Of a stretch of DNA of 27,804 bases, positions 6,781-14,165 are shown piece by piece; the stretch's first letter is position 1; each line of letters begins with the position of its first letter. Location: positions 1-27,804 of the forward strand of contig JAEZAF010000136.1 of assembly GCA_023430545.1 (NCBI GenBank). The letters are read 5' to 3'. The notes under the pieces are model-generated. The model saw nothing but the letters and a program-made list of their open reading frames with translations. It made no database searches and was not told where the DNA came from. Both the position numbers and the translations under genes were made by a program. The DNA comes from Chloroflexota bacterium (GTDB lineage: Bacteria; Chloroflexota; Anaerolineae; Aggregatilineales; Phototrophicaceae).

Positions 6781-7872
6781 ATGGCGAAAAGCAAAAATAG
6801 AAACAAACGTCCTTCATCGGGCGGGCAGCCGAAGCCCAGCGGTCAGACGCAGGGCGGCGCAGCGAAAAACCCACAGTCCAGCGGTGTACCGCGCTCACCC
6901 TCGGAACGTGCGGTAACACCACGCTCGCAGTCCACCGTGGGCGAACCGATCTCGGCATCACGATCGGCAGAGCGCCGCAGAGCGCGTGAGCAGGAAAAGC
7001 GGCGTCAGCGCCTGCTGATGATTGGTGCAGTGGTCGGCGTGGTCGCATTAATGGCGGCAATCGCGATCATCATCAACACGCTTCCAGCCGAAGCCCCGAT
7101 CCCCGAAGGCGCGGTCGAGCGTTATCAGGCCATCCCGGCATCGACAAACGATCAGGGTTACGCCCGGTTGGGAAGCCCCCAGGCCCGCGTCCGTGTGATC
7201 GAATACGCGAGTTTCTCCTGCCCCGCCTGTCTCACCTTCCACGAAGACGGCTTTGATGCGATCCTCGAGCGCGTCCGTGCCGGTGACATCACTTACACGT
7301 TTGTCCCGATGGGGCAGTTCGGCAACGTCGGTGGTGTGGAAGCCGCCCGCGCTGCGGTATGTGTCGGCGACCAGGATCAGTTCTGGCCGTACCACGATAT
7401 GCTGTTCCACTGGCAGTCACTGTATGCAAATCAGGCTTTCAGCCTGAACCGTCTGCGGACTGGTGTGGAAAATCTCGGCCTGAACGTCGATCAGTACAAC
7501 GCCTGTATGAACAGTGAACGCCCGGGCACGATTGTGGATCGTGCGATGGCGGAAGGTCAGGCGGTGCCGAATTTCAACGGGACACCGACCTTCACCATCA
7601 ACGGCGTGAATCTCGACTGGCCGTTCACCGACGAACAGTTGAACAGCGCCATTGACGCGGCCATTGCCAATACCGGCGGCGTCCCGGGTGGCAATACCGG
7701 GACCGGGGATACGACTGCGACCGAAGAACCTGTGGTAACGGATGAAGCAGCTTTGACTGAAGAAGCGGACGAAACACCGGAAGCCAGTGCAACCAATGCT
7801 GAGGCCGACGAGACAGAAGAAGCGGAACCTACAGAAGTTGAAGAAACCGCCGAAGCAACCGAAGAGTCATAA
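6781..7872 (+). CDS. Membrane-anchored DsbA-like thioredoxin-fold protein
   Basis: Probable extracytoplasmic thiol oxidoreductase of 363 residues. A basic, disordered cytoplasmic N-terminus (1-78) precedes one transmembrane helix at about 79-99. The thioredoxin-fold domain carries the active-site CPAC (C147, C150) after VIEYASFSCPAC, a helical insertion with further cysteines (C194, C242) and the conserved cis-proline in GTPTFTING (P269). The last 60 residues or so are a Thr/Glu/Ala-rich acidic tail. The family uses the CxxC pair to form or shuffle disulphides in exported proteins. The ATG has GAGTGAG about eight bases upstream. A strong terminator follows at once, so the gene is probably monocistronic. 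Confidence 0.92.
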   Translation: MAKSKNRNKRPSSGGQPKPSGQTQGGAAKNPQSSGVPRSPSERAVTPRSQSTVGEPISASRSAERRRAREQEKRRQRLLMIGAVVGVVALMAAIAIIINTLPAEAPIPEGAVERYQAIPASTNDQGYARLGSPQARVRVIEYASFSCPACLTFHEDGFDAILERVRAGDITYTFVPMGQFGNVGGVEAARAAVCVGDQDQFWPYHDMLFHWQSLYANQAFSLNRLRTGVENLGLNVDQYNACMNSERPGTIVDRAMAEGQAVPNFNGTPTFTINGVNLDWPFTDEQLNSAIDAAIANTGGVPGGNTGTGDTTATEEPVVTDEAALTEEADETPEASATNAEADETEEAEPTEVEETAEATEES

Positions 7873-7920
7873 TCCCTTCTCGGATCATCCTTCGGATCAT
7901 CCATCCTGCTGAAAAAGCCA

Positions 7921-7960
7921 AACCCTTCTACGCGATTTTGTAGAAGGGTTTTTATTTTTG
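7921..7960 (+). terminator. Strong terminator after the DsbA-like gene
   Basis: Perfect 11-base stem AACCCTTCTAC (7921-7931) and GTAGAAGGGTT (7940-7950) followed by TTTATTTTTG. Confidence 0.92.
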
Positions 7961-8042
7961 TGTCTGGCAGCTTAAGGGGTTTTAAGGCGGAAAATGGTCC
8001 GATTTTGGGTCCACTTCGTTTGAAAATTCGAACCGCACAATC

Positions 8043-8061
8043 AGAACATTCGTGCTACACT
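8043..8061 (+). promoter_or_regulatory. Promoter with recA-like SOS box
   Basis: AGAACATTCGTGCTA (8043-8057) matches 14 of 15 bases of the box in the recA promoter. In both, the motif runs directly into the -10 element (here TACACT, 8056-8061, with an extended TGC). The -35 region is weak. Predicted transcription starts near 8068 and runs rightward into the structured region. Confidence 0.55.
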
Positions 8062-8108
8062 ATAAGGTTCCTGCACCTTAACATCACAGACATGTAGGGC
8101 GGTATTGA

Positions 8109-8273
8109 ATGCCGACCACTGCATCTTGTGGCGCATTGCTGCACCAATTGCAGCACATAAATTTTTGTGCGGCAGCAGCAGCAGCAGCAACAAGCATCGG
8201 CTGCTACAAGCAGCACATTTGCTGCGAGTTGCGCGCATTTATGCTGCAATTCTGCCACAGATCCGCATTTTGA
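8109..8273 (+). CDS. Possible 54-residue Cys-rich small protein
   Basis: Uncertain ORF downstream of the SOS-like promoter. The ATG at 8109 is preceded by AGGGCGG (8096-8102) at suitable spacing, and the frame runs 54 codons to TGA at 8271. The product would have six cysteines (7, 20, 32, 38, 39, 49), four histidines and seven alanines in a row (21-27) encoded by the GCA repeat. No family is recognised and there is no signal peptide. The sequence is dominated by hairpin-forming repeats, so it may instead be a non-coding RNA. It is listed because promoter, ribosome-binding site and ORF are in the right order. Confidence 0.3.
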   Translation: MPTTASCGALLHQLQHINFCAAAAAAATSIGCYKQHICCELRAFMLQFCHRSAF

Positions 8274-8319
8274 AGGGAAAAGGATTGCAGCAGCACATTA
8301 TTTTTTGTGCTGCCGCCGC
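8150..8319 (+). repeat. Three GCAGCACAT hairpins
   Basis: Copy 1 (8150-8174): GCAGCACA pairs TGTGC-G-GC around an AT-rich loop. Copy 2 (8210-8225): GCAGCA pairs TGCTGC with loop CATT. Copy 3 (8290-8313): GCAGCACA pairs perfectly with TGTGCTGC around TTATTTTT. Copies 1 and 3 share about 20 of 24 bases including the T-rich loop. Another dyad, TTGCTGCA/TGCAGCA, spans 8137-8155 and would compete with copy 1. Confidence 0.65.
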
Positions 8320-8361
8320 TGACATCCTCAATCGCGTTAAGTTGCGGATATGAGAGGGTTC

Positions 8362-8880
8362 CTATTTCTGAACCAGATGCGCTGGAACCGATCCATGCGC
8401 GTAACGCCGAACGGCCAGAATAAACAGAATGCCACCAAGCAGCCAGAACGGGTCCCAGAACAGAAAGTGCCACAGGGCAGCGGTATGTGTACCGACCATC
8501 GCTGCGATTTCGTTGATACCGAACACCATCAGGCCGTGCTGGAAGAGGTTCGCCAACCCGTACAAGGTGAAGAGAATGCCCGCCGTCCATACACCAAAGC
8601 GCAGCAGCCCTCGCGGGAAAAGACGTCCCCACGGCTGGACAAGTGCCAGCACGGCGACACCCGCAGCGAACTTGAGCACGCCTGTGACCCATGTCATGAG
8701 CATCATCGTCGGTTCACGGGATTCGGCAAGTTCTGAAATCCCTGTGCCCAGCGTCTCGACGCCGATCATCCCACCCAATCCCCAGTAAAAACTCATGAGG
8801 GCAAAGACAAACGCCCATGCTGCGGCTGCATAAGCGAGGCCTTTACCGTGTTCCATCGCTTCCACGTTTGTTGTTTTCAC
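8362..8880 (-). CDS. DUF3995 family membrane protein
   Basis: 172-residue integral membrane protein with about four helices, near residues 14-38, 62-85, 92-116 and 140-160. The N-terminal AFVFALMSFYWGLGG is typical of DUF3995 proteins, whose function is unknown. It starts with GTG at 8880, supported by AAGGA upstream. No T-tailed terminator is obvious beyond its stop; the hairpins at 8290-8313 lie where one would be expected. It is divergent from the YbjN-like gene. Confidence 0.85.
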   Translation of the reverse strand: MKTTNVEAMEHGKGLAYAAAAWAFVFALMSFYWGLGGMIGVETLGTGISELAESREPTMMLMTWVTGVLKFAAGVAVLALVQPWGRLFPRGLLRFGVWTAGILFTLYGLANLFQHGLMVFGINEIAAMVGTHTAALWHFLFWDPFWLLGGILFILAVRRYAHGSVPAHLVQK

Positions 8881-8929
8881 AGGTTTTTCCTTATCAGATG
8901 GCTCATCTTCTGGACGGAAACTGTAACCA

Positions 8930-8938
8930 TGCTATGAT
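8930..8938 (+). promoter_or_regulatory. Extended -10 promoter for the YbjN-like gene
   Basis: TGCTATGAT, an extended -10 element, lies about 50 bases before the ATG at 8991. Only a poor -35 is visible, CTGGAC at 8910-8915. Confidence 0.45.
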
Positions 8939-8990
8939 ACGCATATCCTGTCCTGAACGTCTCAACCAGCCATCATACGAGGTCGCTTCC

Positions 8991-9458
8991 ATGTTCCGTA
9001 GAAACCCCTCTCAGATCCAGCCGCAGCAGCCCTCGATTGAGTCCTATGCAGTGACCGTCGAAAATATCCTGATCTCGATCAACATTGACCCGGCACAGGC
9101 TCGGCTGTCCACCAGTGCAGGCTACGGCTGGAACTTTCGGCGCGGCTCAGCAATCATCGAAGTTTATGTGAACGAGCAGGACGGTCACGGCTATTTTCAG
9201 GTGGTGTCGCCGATTATGCATCTGCCTGCTGCCGGACTGCTGCCGCTCTACCGCCGTCTGCTGGAGCTGAATCTTCAGCTAACCAACGCCTCGATTGGTG
9301 TACATCAGGATGTGGTCTATATCTACAGTGAGCGCATTCTGGATGGGCTGGACGCGGTCGAAGCCAACGCCATCATGACGATGGTCGCGGGTTATGCCGA
9401 TGACCTCGATAATGAGCTGGTGAATGAATTCGGCGGGCGCTTCTACCGCCAGCCGTGA
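8991..9458 (+). CDS. YbjN/type III secretion chaperone-like protein
   Basis: 155-residue soluble protein with the alpha-beta layout of YbjN-domain (T3SS chaperone-like) proteins: an N-terminal helix with NILISINIDPAQ, strands around GSAIIEVYVNEQDGHGYFQVVSPIM, a helix with LPLYRRLLELNLQLTNASIGVHQDVVYIYSER, and a final helix with AIMTMVAGYADDLDNELVNEF. Such proteins are thought to bind other proteins; no specific role follows. The start at 8991 is chosen because CGAGG lies eight bases upstream and the longer frame from 8817 overlaps the divergent gene. It ends 14 bases from the convergent secreted protein gene. Confidence 0.8.
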   Translation: MFRRNPSQIQPQQPSIESYAVTVENILISINIDPAQARLSTSAGYGWNFRRGSAIIEVYVNEQDGHGYFQVVSPIMHLPAAGLLPLYRRLLELNLQLTNASIGVHQDVVYIYSERILDGLDAVEANAIMTMVAGYADDLDNELVNEFGGRFYRQP

Positions 9459-9472
9459 TCGAGTGACCCGAA

Positions 9473-10708
9473 TTACGGCTTCTGGCGCTTCAGGCTGAGG
9501 TCATCGATCATCAGGCGTGTATCCTGCTGGCTGTGGGCCAGTTTGATCGTCATTTTCGTGGGTGTTCCCAGCAGTGTAAAACTCTGTGACAGGCGGCTGT
9601 ATCCATAAGTGATCGCATCCAGCCTGATTTTGAGCTTGTCCTTGCCCTTATGCTTCAGGCCTGCATCCGGCTCGGCGTAGATCACCTTCAGGACGATCGT
9701 CTTGCCCACCGGCTGTGTGACTTCAAATGCACCGCTGAACGTCAGGGTTTCACCTTTTGTCAGGCTATCGACCGGGATCACCTGCATCAGCTTACTGGAC
9801 TCGCCAGCCTTATTTTTGAACTGAAACGCACACATCCCATGATGCGCAATGATCTTCTTGCTGGTGTTGCAGGCGCGCTTGTCCTTCTGAAGTTCAGCGC
9901 CTTCCCATCCATCTGGCACTTTGTCGCCATCCAGATCGAACTCGAAATCGCCATTCTGAATCAGGTTTTCACTAGCGCCGACTGTCGTTGCCGTCGGTGT
10001 TGAGGTTGGCGGTGCGATTGTGACTGAAGGCGTCACCGTTGGAACCGACGGATCGAGTGTGGCGGTTGCTGTCGGGACGGTGACCGTCAGAGTGGGAGTG
10101 AGCGACGGTGTCAGGGTGAAGGCATTGGCTATAAAGCTGGCATTGACCTTGAGAACTGAAGTCGCTTCCATCGGTGGAGATGGGGTGTTCGGCCAGTAGG
10201 ATACTTTTGCAAAATAGCTGCCCGGTTCCAGATATGCATCCACAACGGAATACAGACTGGAACCGGAGTCGTCATTGCAGGCTACTTCCTCCAGTGTCAG
10301 CAGTGATGCCCCGCGATAGATGGAGATGATCGAGTCATCTTCCGGGTCAAGCTTGGTATCCTTATGCACAGTACTGAGGGTCACTTTCCCCGGTTGAATC
10401 AGCGTGAAGCGATACCAGACCGAATACGATCCTGTCCCTAGCACTATACGCCGACAGCCATGCAGCGGTTCCCCGTTTTCAACCGTCGCCAGTTCGATGT
10501 CATTGACGGTCACCTCCGCCGGAAAACCAAGCACTGCGGCACTGCTGAACATATCATTGGACGGCGCACGGGAACCGGACTGCGCCTGTGCAGCGGGTTC
10601 GGCATTCAGCTCATGAAGTACAGTGGTGGAGAGTAATAAACAAAAGAAGAAGGTAAAAAGGCTGGTCAGGCTGTTCGGTCTGACCCGGTGGACAATCTTT
10701 AGCGACAT
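9473..10708 (-). CDS. Secreted protein: PPC-like domain, Thr/Pro linker, CBM-like domain
   Basis: 411-residue exported protein of unknown role. A signal peptide or anchor occupies about residues 10-42 (FTFFFCLLLSTTVL followed by AQAQS). Residues about 48-195 form a beta-rich domain resembling pre-peptidase C-terminal domains: NDMFSSAAVLG, then YSVWYRFTLIQPGKVTLST and a YLEPGSYFAKV strand. A Thr/Pro/Ser-rich linker follows. The C-terminal domain (about 255-411) begins NLIQNGDFEFDLDGDKVPDGW, as in CBM4/9-like beta-sandwiches, with a DxDxD calcium-like loop. No catalytic domain is visible, so a cell-surface binding role is inferred. Its ATG directly follows the TAA of the HEAT gene, implying translational coupling. 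Confidence 0.8.
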   Translation of the reverse strand: MSLKIVHRVRPNSLTSLFTFFFCLLLSTTVLHELNAEPAAQAQSGSRAPSNDMFSSAAVLGFPAEVTVNDIELATVENGEPLHGCRRIVLGTGSYSVWYRFTLIQPGKVTLSTVHKDTKLDPEDDSIISIYRGASLLTLEEVACNDDSGSSLYSVVDAYLEPGSYFAKVSYWPNTPSPPMEATSVLKVNASFIANAFTLTPSLTPTLTVTVPTATATLDPSVPTVTPSVTIAPPTSTPTATTVGASENLIQNGDFEFDLDGDKVPDGWEGAELQKDKRACNTSKKIIAHHGMCAFQFKNKAGESSKLMQVIPVDSLTKGETLTFSGAFEVTQPVGKTIVLKVIYAEPDAGLKHKGKDKLKIRLDAITYGYSRLSQSFTLLGTPTKMTIKLAHSQQDTRLMIDDLSLKRQKP

Positions 10709-11926
10709 TTATCCAGCATCATCCGTTCTTGCATCAAGTCGATCACGGGCGTCATCCTGTATCTCTTTCACTCTGCCCGGATTGAGAGGACGCGTGACCA
10801 TCGTCGAAATACTTTCCTGTTGAGAGGTATCGCGCTTGGGCCAGCTTAACTTCTGCGGCGTATCCGAAGCGCCTTCTTCGGGTTTTTCGGGTACCGCTGC
10901 CGCATCTGGTGTGTTCGGCCTGATAATCAGCACGTTACCACGGCTCTCTTTACTCGTTGAGTCGGAGGTATCGGTACTGGAAGATTCAGCTTTTGTCTCC
11001 GCTTCTGACTTCGCTGTCCCATCAGCCGAGGCCTGACCTTTGATATAACGCAGCAGTCCGTCCTGTGGACCGGCATAGCCCGCTGCATCAGCTTCGTCAG
11101 TGTCAGCCATCACGGCAGGATGTTCTGCGGTTACTGTCGTTGTGGTCGTCGCAGGATTGACTGCCGGATTAACGACGGGATTGGTCGCAGTGCGCATCTT
11201 GGCATAGGCCGCACCCGCTGCACGGGCATCAGGGGTATTGATGTTACTCAGGGCCACCTGTGCTGCCTGTTGGACCTGTGCGCTCTCATCCTTCAGCGCA
11301 TTAGCCAGCGGCTCCACCGCCCAGTCTGCCCCCAACTGACCGAGGACCATCGCCGCACTCCGCCGGATCGACTCTTTCGGATTACGCAGCGCTCCAAGCA
11401 GCGCCACATCGCCGGTCGCACTTTCCAGTTCCAGCAGGGCTTCCGCAATCATCAGTCGCACTTTTGCCGGAACGGCCCGATTGCTGAACTGAACAATCAG
11501 CGGTTCAACACAGCGCATGTCCTTCAGCTTTGCAAGGCGCAGCGCCGCGGTGACGACCTGTTTGGGATCTGTGCCACCCATCTGGGCGACCAGTGCTTCA
11601 ACCGCCTGCTGATGGGCATTAGGGGGGACGGGGGTCGCGGGTTTGTCTTCACTGGCATCGCGCAGTGCAAGTTCAAGGGCTGCCAGTGCTGCCAGAACAG
11701 CGGAGCGGGTTTCGGGGTCATGTTCCTGATCCAGCACCCGTTTGAGTACCGGAATCGCTTCAACCGCGCTGAGCGCACGCAGGGCCGCCGCCGCAGGACG
11801 GCGCAGTCCGCTGTCCGCATCTTCCAGCGCTTTAATCAAGCCCTGAATGTCGGCGTTTGCCTGCAGTCGCCAGATGTCCGGTCGAAAGTTGCTCACGGTA
11901 GCCACAATCATGCTGCGGCGCAGCAT
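10709..11926 (-). CDS. HEAT-repeat protein
   Basis: 405 residues. Helical HEAT/PBS-lyase-type repeats fill about residues 22-235: DIQGLIKALEDADSGLRRPAAAALRAL, AIPVLKRVLDQEHDPETRSAVLAAL, CVEPLIVQF, then ALRNPKESIRRSAAMVLGQLGADWAVEPLANALKDES. These repeats make a protein-binding scaffold. The C-terminal 165 residues or so are Thr/Ser/Asp-rich and probably disordered. No signal peptide is seen, so it is likely cytoplasmic. The start is uncertain: the ATG at 11926 has no clear ribosome-binding site but lies about 15 bases after the predicted transcription start. It abuts the downstream secreted protein gene (TAA then ATG). Confidence 0.85.
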   Translation of the reverse strand: MLRRSMIVATVSNFRPDIWRLQANADIQGLIKALEDADSGLRRPAAAALRALSAVEAIPVLKRVLDQEHDPETRSAVLAALAALELALRDASEDKPATPVPPNAHQQAVEALVAQMGGTDPKQVVTAALRLAKLKDMRCVEPLIVQFSNRAVPAKVRLMIAEALLELESATGDVALLGALRNPKESIRRSAAMVLGQLGADWAVEPLANALKDESAQVQQAAQVALSNINTPDARAAGAAYAKMRTATNPVVNPAVNPATTTTTVTAEHPAVMADTDEADAAGYAGPQDGLLRYIKGQASADGTAKSEAETKAESSSTDTSDSTSKESRGNVLIIRPNTPDAAAVPEKPEEGASDTPQKLSWPKRDTSQQESISTMVTRPLNPGRVKEIQDDARDRLDARTDDAG

Positions 11927-11947
11927 CGCGTCGTTTACATGTCTGAC

Positions 11948-11978
11948 ATTGTAGCACGTCTTCGGGATGCCAGGTCAA
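11948..11978 (-). promoter_or_regulatory. Promoter of the HEAT-repeat gene
   Basis: On the minus strand, TTGACC (11978-11973), a 19-base spacer and -10 TACAAT (11953-11948) with extended TGC. The predicted start leaves a leader of only about 15 bases. Confidence 0.6.
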
Positions 11979-12057
11979 CTTTGGCTTAAGAATTATCAGA
12001 TTTACGCGATAACCCCGTACCAATGGTCTATTAACCTTTGACACCTGGCACGCGGGT

Positions 12058-13710
12058 TTAATCCTCTGAAACATCAGCAGCGAGGTCTTTGCGTTGCCAG
12101 ATGCGAAAGTCGCCAATCACCCGCACTTCCTGATAATTGAAGATCATCCAGTCTTCGAGATCCTGCAAACGCTCATCATGTGCCAGCAGCGTCGCGGAGT
12201 CCTGATCCTTTTTCCCGGTCACCCAGTCCATGTAATCAGCCTGAAGCACCAGCACATACGGTGGAAGCGCCCCCCACAATGCATCCACCGCTTCCGCACG
12301 CCACTCCGGCGGCCACCAGTCCGCCACCAGTGGGAACTGCGCCTGAAAACGGGTTGCGGGTCGTAATCCAGTGAGATAGTAAATCTCCGGACGAAAGCCA
12401 AAGACGAACAGCGAGTCACCCGGCTGTGTGCGCCGCCCCAGATAGCGGATGAGACGCTGCGATTCCCACGGCTTGAAGTCATTCCCCTGAAAGTGATGCG
12501 CTGGATCGGCGTAATACGCTTCAAGATCCTGCTGACCGCTCAGCAGCGGATACGCCCTGACCCATGTATCCTTGAGCAGAATCAGCAGCAGTGCGAGTGT
12601 AACCAGACTATAAGCCGCAGTAGTCAGCGCCCGTTGATCACGTGATATCCGGCCCACCTGCCAGCGCAGAAGCCCATCGACCGCCCCACCTGCCAGCAGA
12701 GTCAACGGTGGCAGCATCGGAATCCAGTGGGTGTCAAAGCCTTTGGCCTGAATCAGCACAAATCCCAGGCCCGCCAGCAGCCACAGCCAGACGATGCGCC
12801 ACTGTCTGCGCCGCAGCCCCGGTGCAACAAACCACAGCGCCGCCAGCATCAGCAGGACGCCCCAGTGCCACCAGCGGAAGCGGACGTAATTCTCCATCTG
12901 CGCGATAAACGTCTGGAAGCTGACCGCCGCCTGTGCGTTGTACTGTGAAGTCCCCTGCGCGACAACCAGCATTTCAGCGAAGACTCCATTGGCGAGAAAA
13001 TACAGCAGCGGCATTGCCCCCACCGGCAGACCACCGAGAGCGAAAGCCAGCGCCTCTTTGACCGGGAAGCGCCGCACAAGGGGCAGATTCTCAGTGCGGT
13101 CAAATATCCGGCGCAGCAGATGTTCAATCACCATTGCCAGCACAAACAGCGCGTAATAATGCTTAAACCAGATCGTCACGGCACAGAGCGCACCGGCTGC
13201 CATAGACCACAGCAGCGCACGTCGGCTGGCTCTGGCTGCATCCCCGGCAAAGATGACGCACAGTGCCGCCGCGCTCATCGGCAGTGTGACCAGCGAGTCG
13301 CTCTGTGTCAGGCTGGCAAAGGTCTCGGTGAAGTAAAAGACCGTGAACAGAATACCGGATAGAAAGCCCGCGCCGACCGTCCCACCGAGCCGTTTACCCA
13401 GTAGATAGAGGCTGATCAGGGTAAACGGAAGGAAGGCGAGGTCAATCGCCCGGATTGCAGCCGCCCCCGGCCCAAACAGGCTGATCCCCCCAGCGTAGAT
13501 GTAATAAATCGCAGGCGGCTTGATGTCCCACATATCGATATAGGGCAGGCCGCCGTTGAGGATCGCCCGCGCGATATTGGCATACATGCCCTGATCGCGC
13601 CCCATCGGATATGTCAGCACCGGCAGCGCGACGATCAGTGAGATCAGGATCAGCGCCGCCACCAGCAGTATTTCCCGGCGTTGTATCAAACGTGAATTTT
13701 CAGACAGCAT
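12058..13710 (-). CDS. GT-C (family 39-like) membrane glycosyltransferase
   Basis: 550-residue polytopic membrane protein of the ArnT/PMT type, which transfers sugars from lipid-linked donors outside the membrane. The first hydrophobic helix (about 13-33) is followed by the extracytoplasmic loop GRDQGMYANIARAILNGGLPYIDMWDIKPP, with the acidic residue of the GT-C catalytic motif (D39 in GRDQG). Around ten further helices follow to about residue 395, then a soluble C-terminal domain. Acceptor and sugar cannot be told. It starts ten bases after the stop of the small membrane protein at 13721, so the two are probably co-transcribed. No terminator is obvious after the stop. Confidence 0.88.
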   Translation of the reverse strand: MLSENSRLIQRREILLVAALILISLIVALPVLTYPMGRDQGMYANIARAILNGGLPYIDMWDIKPPAIYYIYAGGISLFGPGAAAIRAIDLAFLPFTLISLYLLGKRLGGTVGAGFLSGILFTVFYFTETFASLTQSDSLVTLPMSAAALCVIFAGDAARASRRALLWSMAAGALCAVTIWFKHYYALFVLAMVIEHLLRRIFDRTENLPLVRRFPVKEALAFALGGLPVGAMPLLYFLANGVFAEMLVVAQGTSQYNAQAAVSFQTFIAQMENYVRFRWWHWGVLLMLAALWFVAPGLRRRQWRIVWLWLLAGLGFVLIQAKGFDTHWIPMLPPLTLLAGGAVDGLLRWQVGRISRDQRALTTAAYSLVTLALLLILLKDTWVRAYPLLSGQQDLEAYYADPAHHFQGNDFKPWESQRLIRYLGRRTQPGDSLFVFGFRPEIYYLTGLRPATRFQAQFPLVADWWPPEWRAEAVDALWGALPPYVLVLQADYMDWVTGKKDQDSATLLAHDERLQDLEDWMIFNYQEVRVIGDFRIWQRKDLAADVSED

Positions 13711-13720
13711 GAATCAATAG

Positions 13721-14077
13721 CTAGATCGAACCGGTCAGACGGGCAACAGCATACGCAATCAGCAGCGATCCTAACAGGATCATCCACGCCATCATCCGCC
13801 CCTGCTGCTGCACCACACTGAGTTCTTTCTCCTCAACGGTTACATTGCCAAGCAGATCGACGTAAAAGTCCATGTTCCTGCGGCCACGAGTCAGGCGTGC
13901 CATATAATCATGTCCGGTGACACGCACCCATCCCGTTTCTTCGTCATCCCAGTGTTCACCCAGACGCTCACGGATAGCCTGCTCCAGAATCTTCCGGGCC
14001 TGCTCCGGCTCAATCGTCTCGATTTCGGTCACTGGCTCATCCGCAGCATCTGCTGCACGGTTGAATTCATCACTCAT
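13721..14077 (-). CDS. Small C-tail-anchored membrane protein
   Basis: Not recognised. The 118-residue protein has an acidic N-terminus, a helical stretch (EPEQARKILEQAIRERLGEHW), a small beta-rich segment (GWVRVTGHDYMARLTRGRRNMDFYVDLLGNVTVEEKE) and one C-terminal transmembrane helix (MAWMILLGSLLIAYAVARL). The position directly ahead of the glycosyltransferase suggests an accessory role (inference). A possible promoter lies at 14110-14138. Confidence 0.75.
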   Translation of the reverse strand: MSDEFNRAADAADEPVTEIETIEPEQARKILEQAIRERLGEHWDDEETGWVRVTGHDYMARLTRGRRNMDFYVDLLGNVTVEEKELSVVQQQGRMMAWMILLGSLLIAYAVARLTGSI

Positions 14078-14109
14078 AACGTATTGGATCTCTCTGTCTG
14101 TCGTGCGGC

Positions 14110-14138
14110 ATTTTATCAGAGGCGTTCAGGCCTGCGAA
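14110..14138 (-). promoter_or_regulatory. Possible promoter of the 13721 gene and glycosyltransferase
   Basis: On the minus strand, TTCGCA (14138-14133), 17 bases, then TAAAAT (14115-14110). The -35 is weak; read-through from the amidase gene is the alternative. Confidence 0.4.
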
Positions 14139-14165
14139 GGTTCCGCTCTGCCGCGTATTGGGTGA

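Larger units (their letters stand above)
7961..8361. other. Structured intergenic region with GCAGC hairpins
   Basis: About 400 bases between the terminator and the DUF3995 gene with no confident gene. It contains a promoter-like element at 8043-8061, three copies of GCAGCACAT (8150-8158, 8210-8218, 8290-8298), each the left arm of a hairpin, six tandem GCA triplets (8172-8189) and a possible 54-residue ORF. It differs from every other intergenic region in the window. Confidence 0.6.

Noticed and set aside
8150..8320. Possible CRISPR array from repeated GCAGCACAT words
   Set aside because: The repeats are about nine bases long, unevenly spaced (60 and 80), hairpin-forming and not accompanied by cas genes.
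8105..8353. 82-residue plus-strand ORF starting with TTG in the hairpin region
   Set aside because: It has a weak start, Ser-rich content caused by the CAG repeat and no family resemblance. The overlapping ATG frame at 8109 has better ribosome-binding-site spacing, and even that is doubtful.
8204..8692. 162-residue minus-strand ORF overlapping the DUF3995 gene
   Set aside because: Out-of-frame shadow; the DUF3995 frame has the membrane-protein pattern and a ribosome-binding site.
11941..11965. Third copy of the recA box in the HEAT promoter (ACGTGCTACAAT)
   Set aside because: Only the extended -10 part matches; the AGAAC half is missing or wrongly spaced.
11120..11989. 289-residue ORF opposite the HEAT gene
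   Set aside because: Cys/Arg/Gln-rich antisense reading of HEAT repeats with no recognisable domain.
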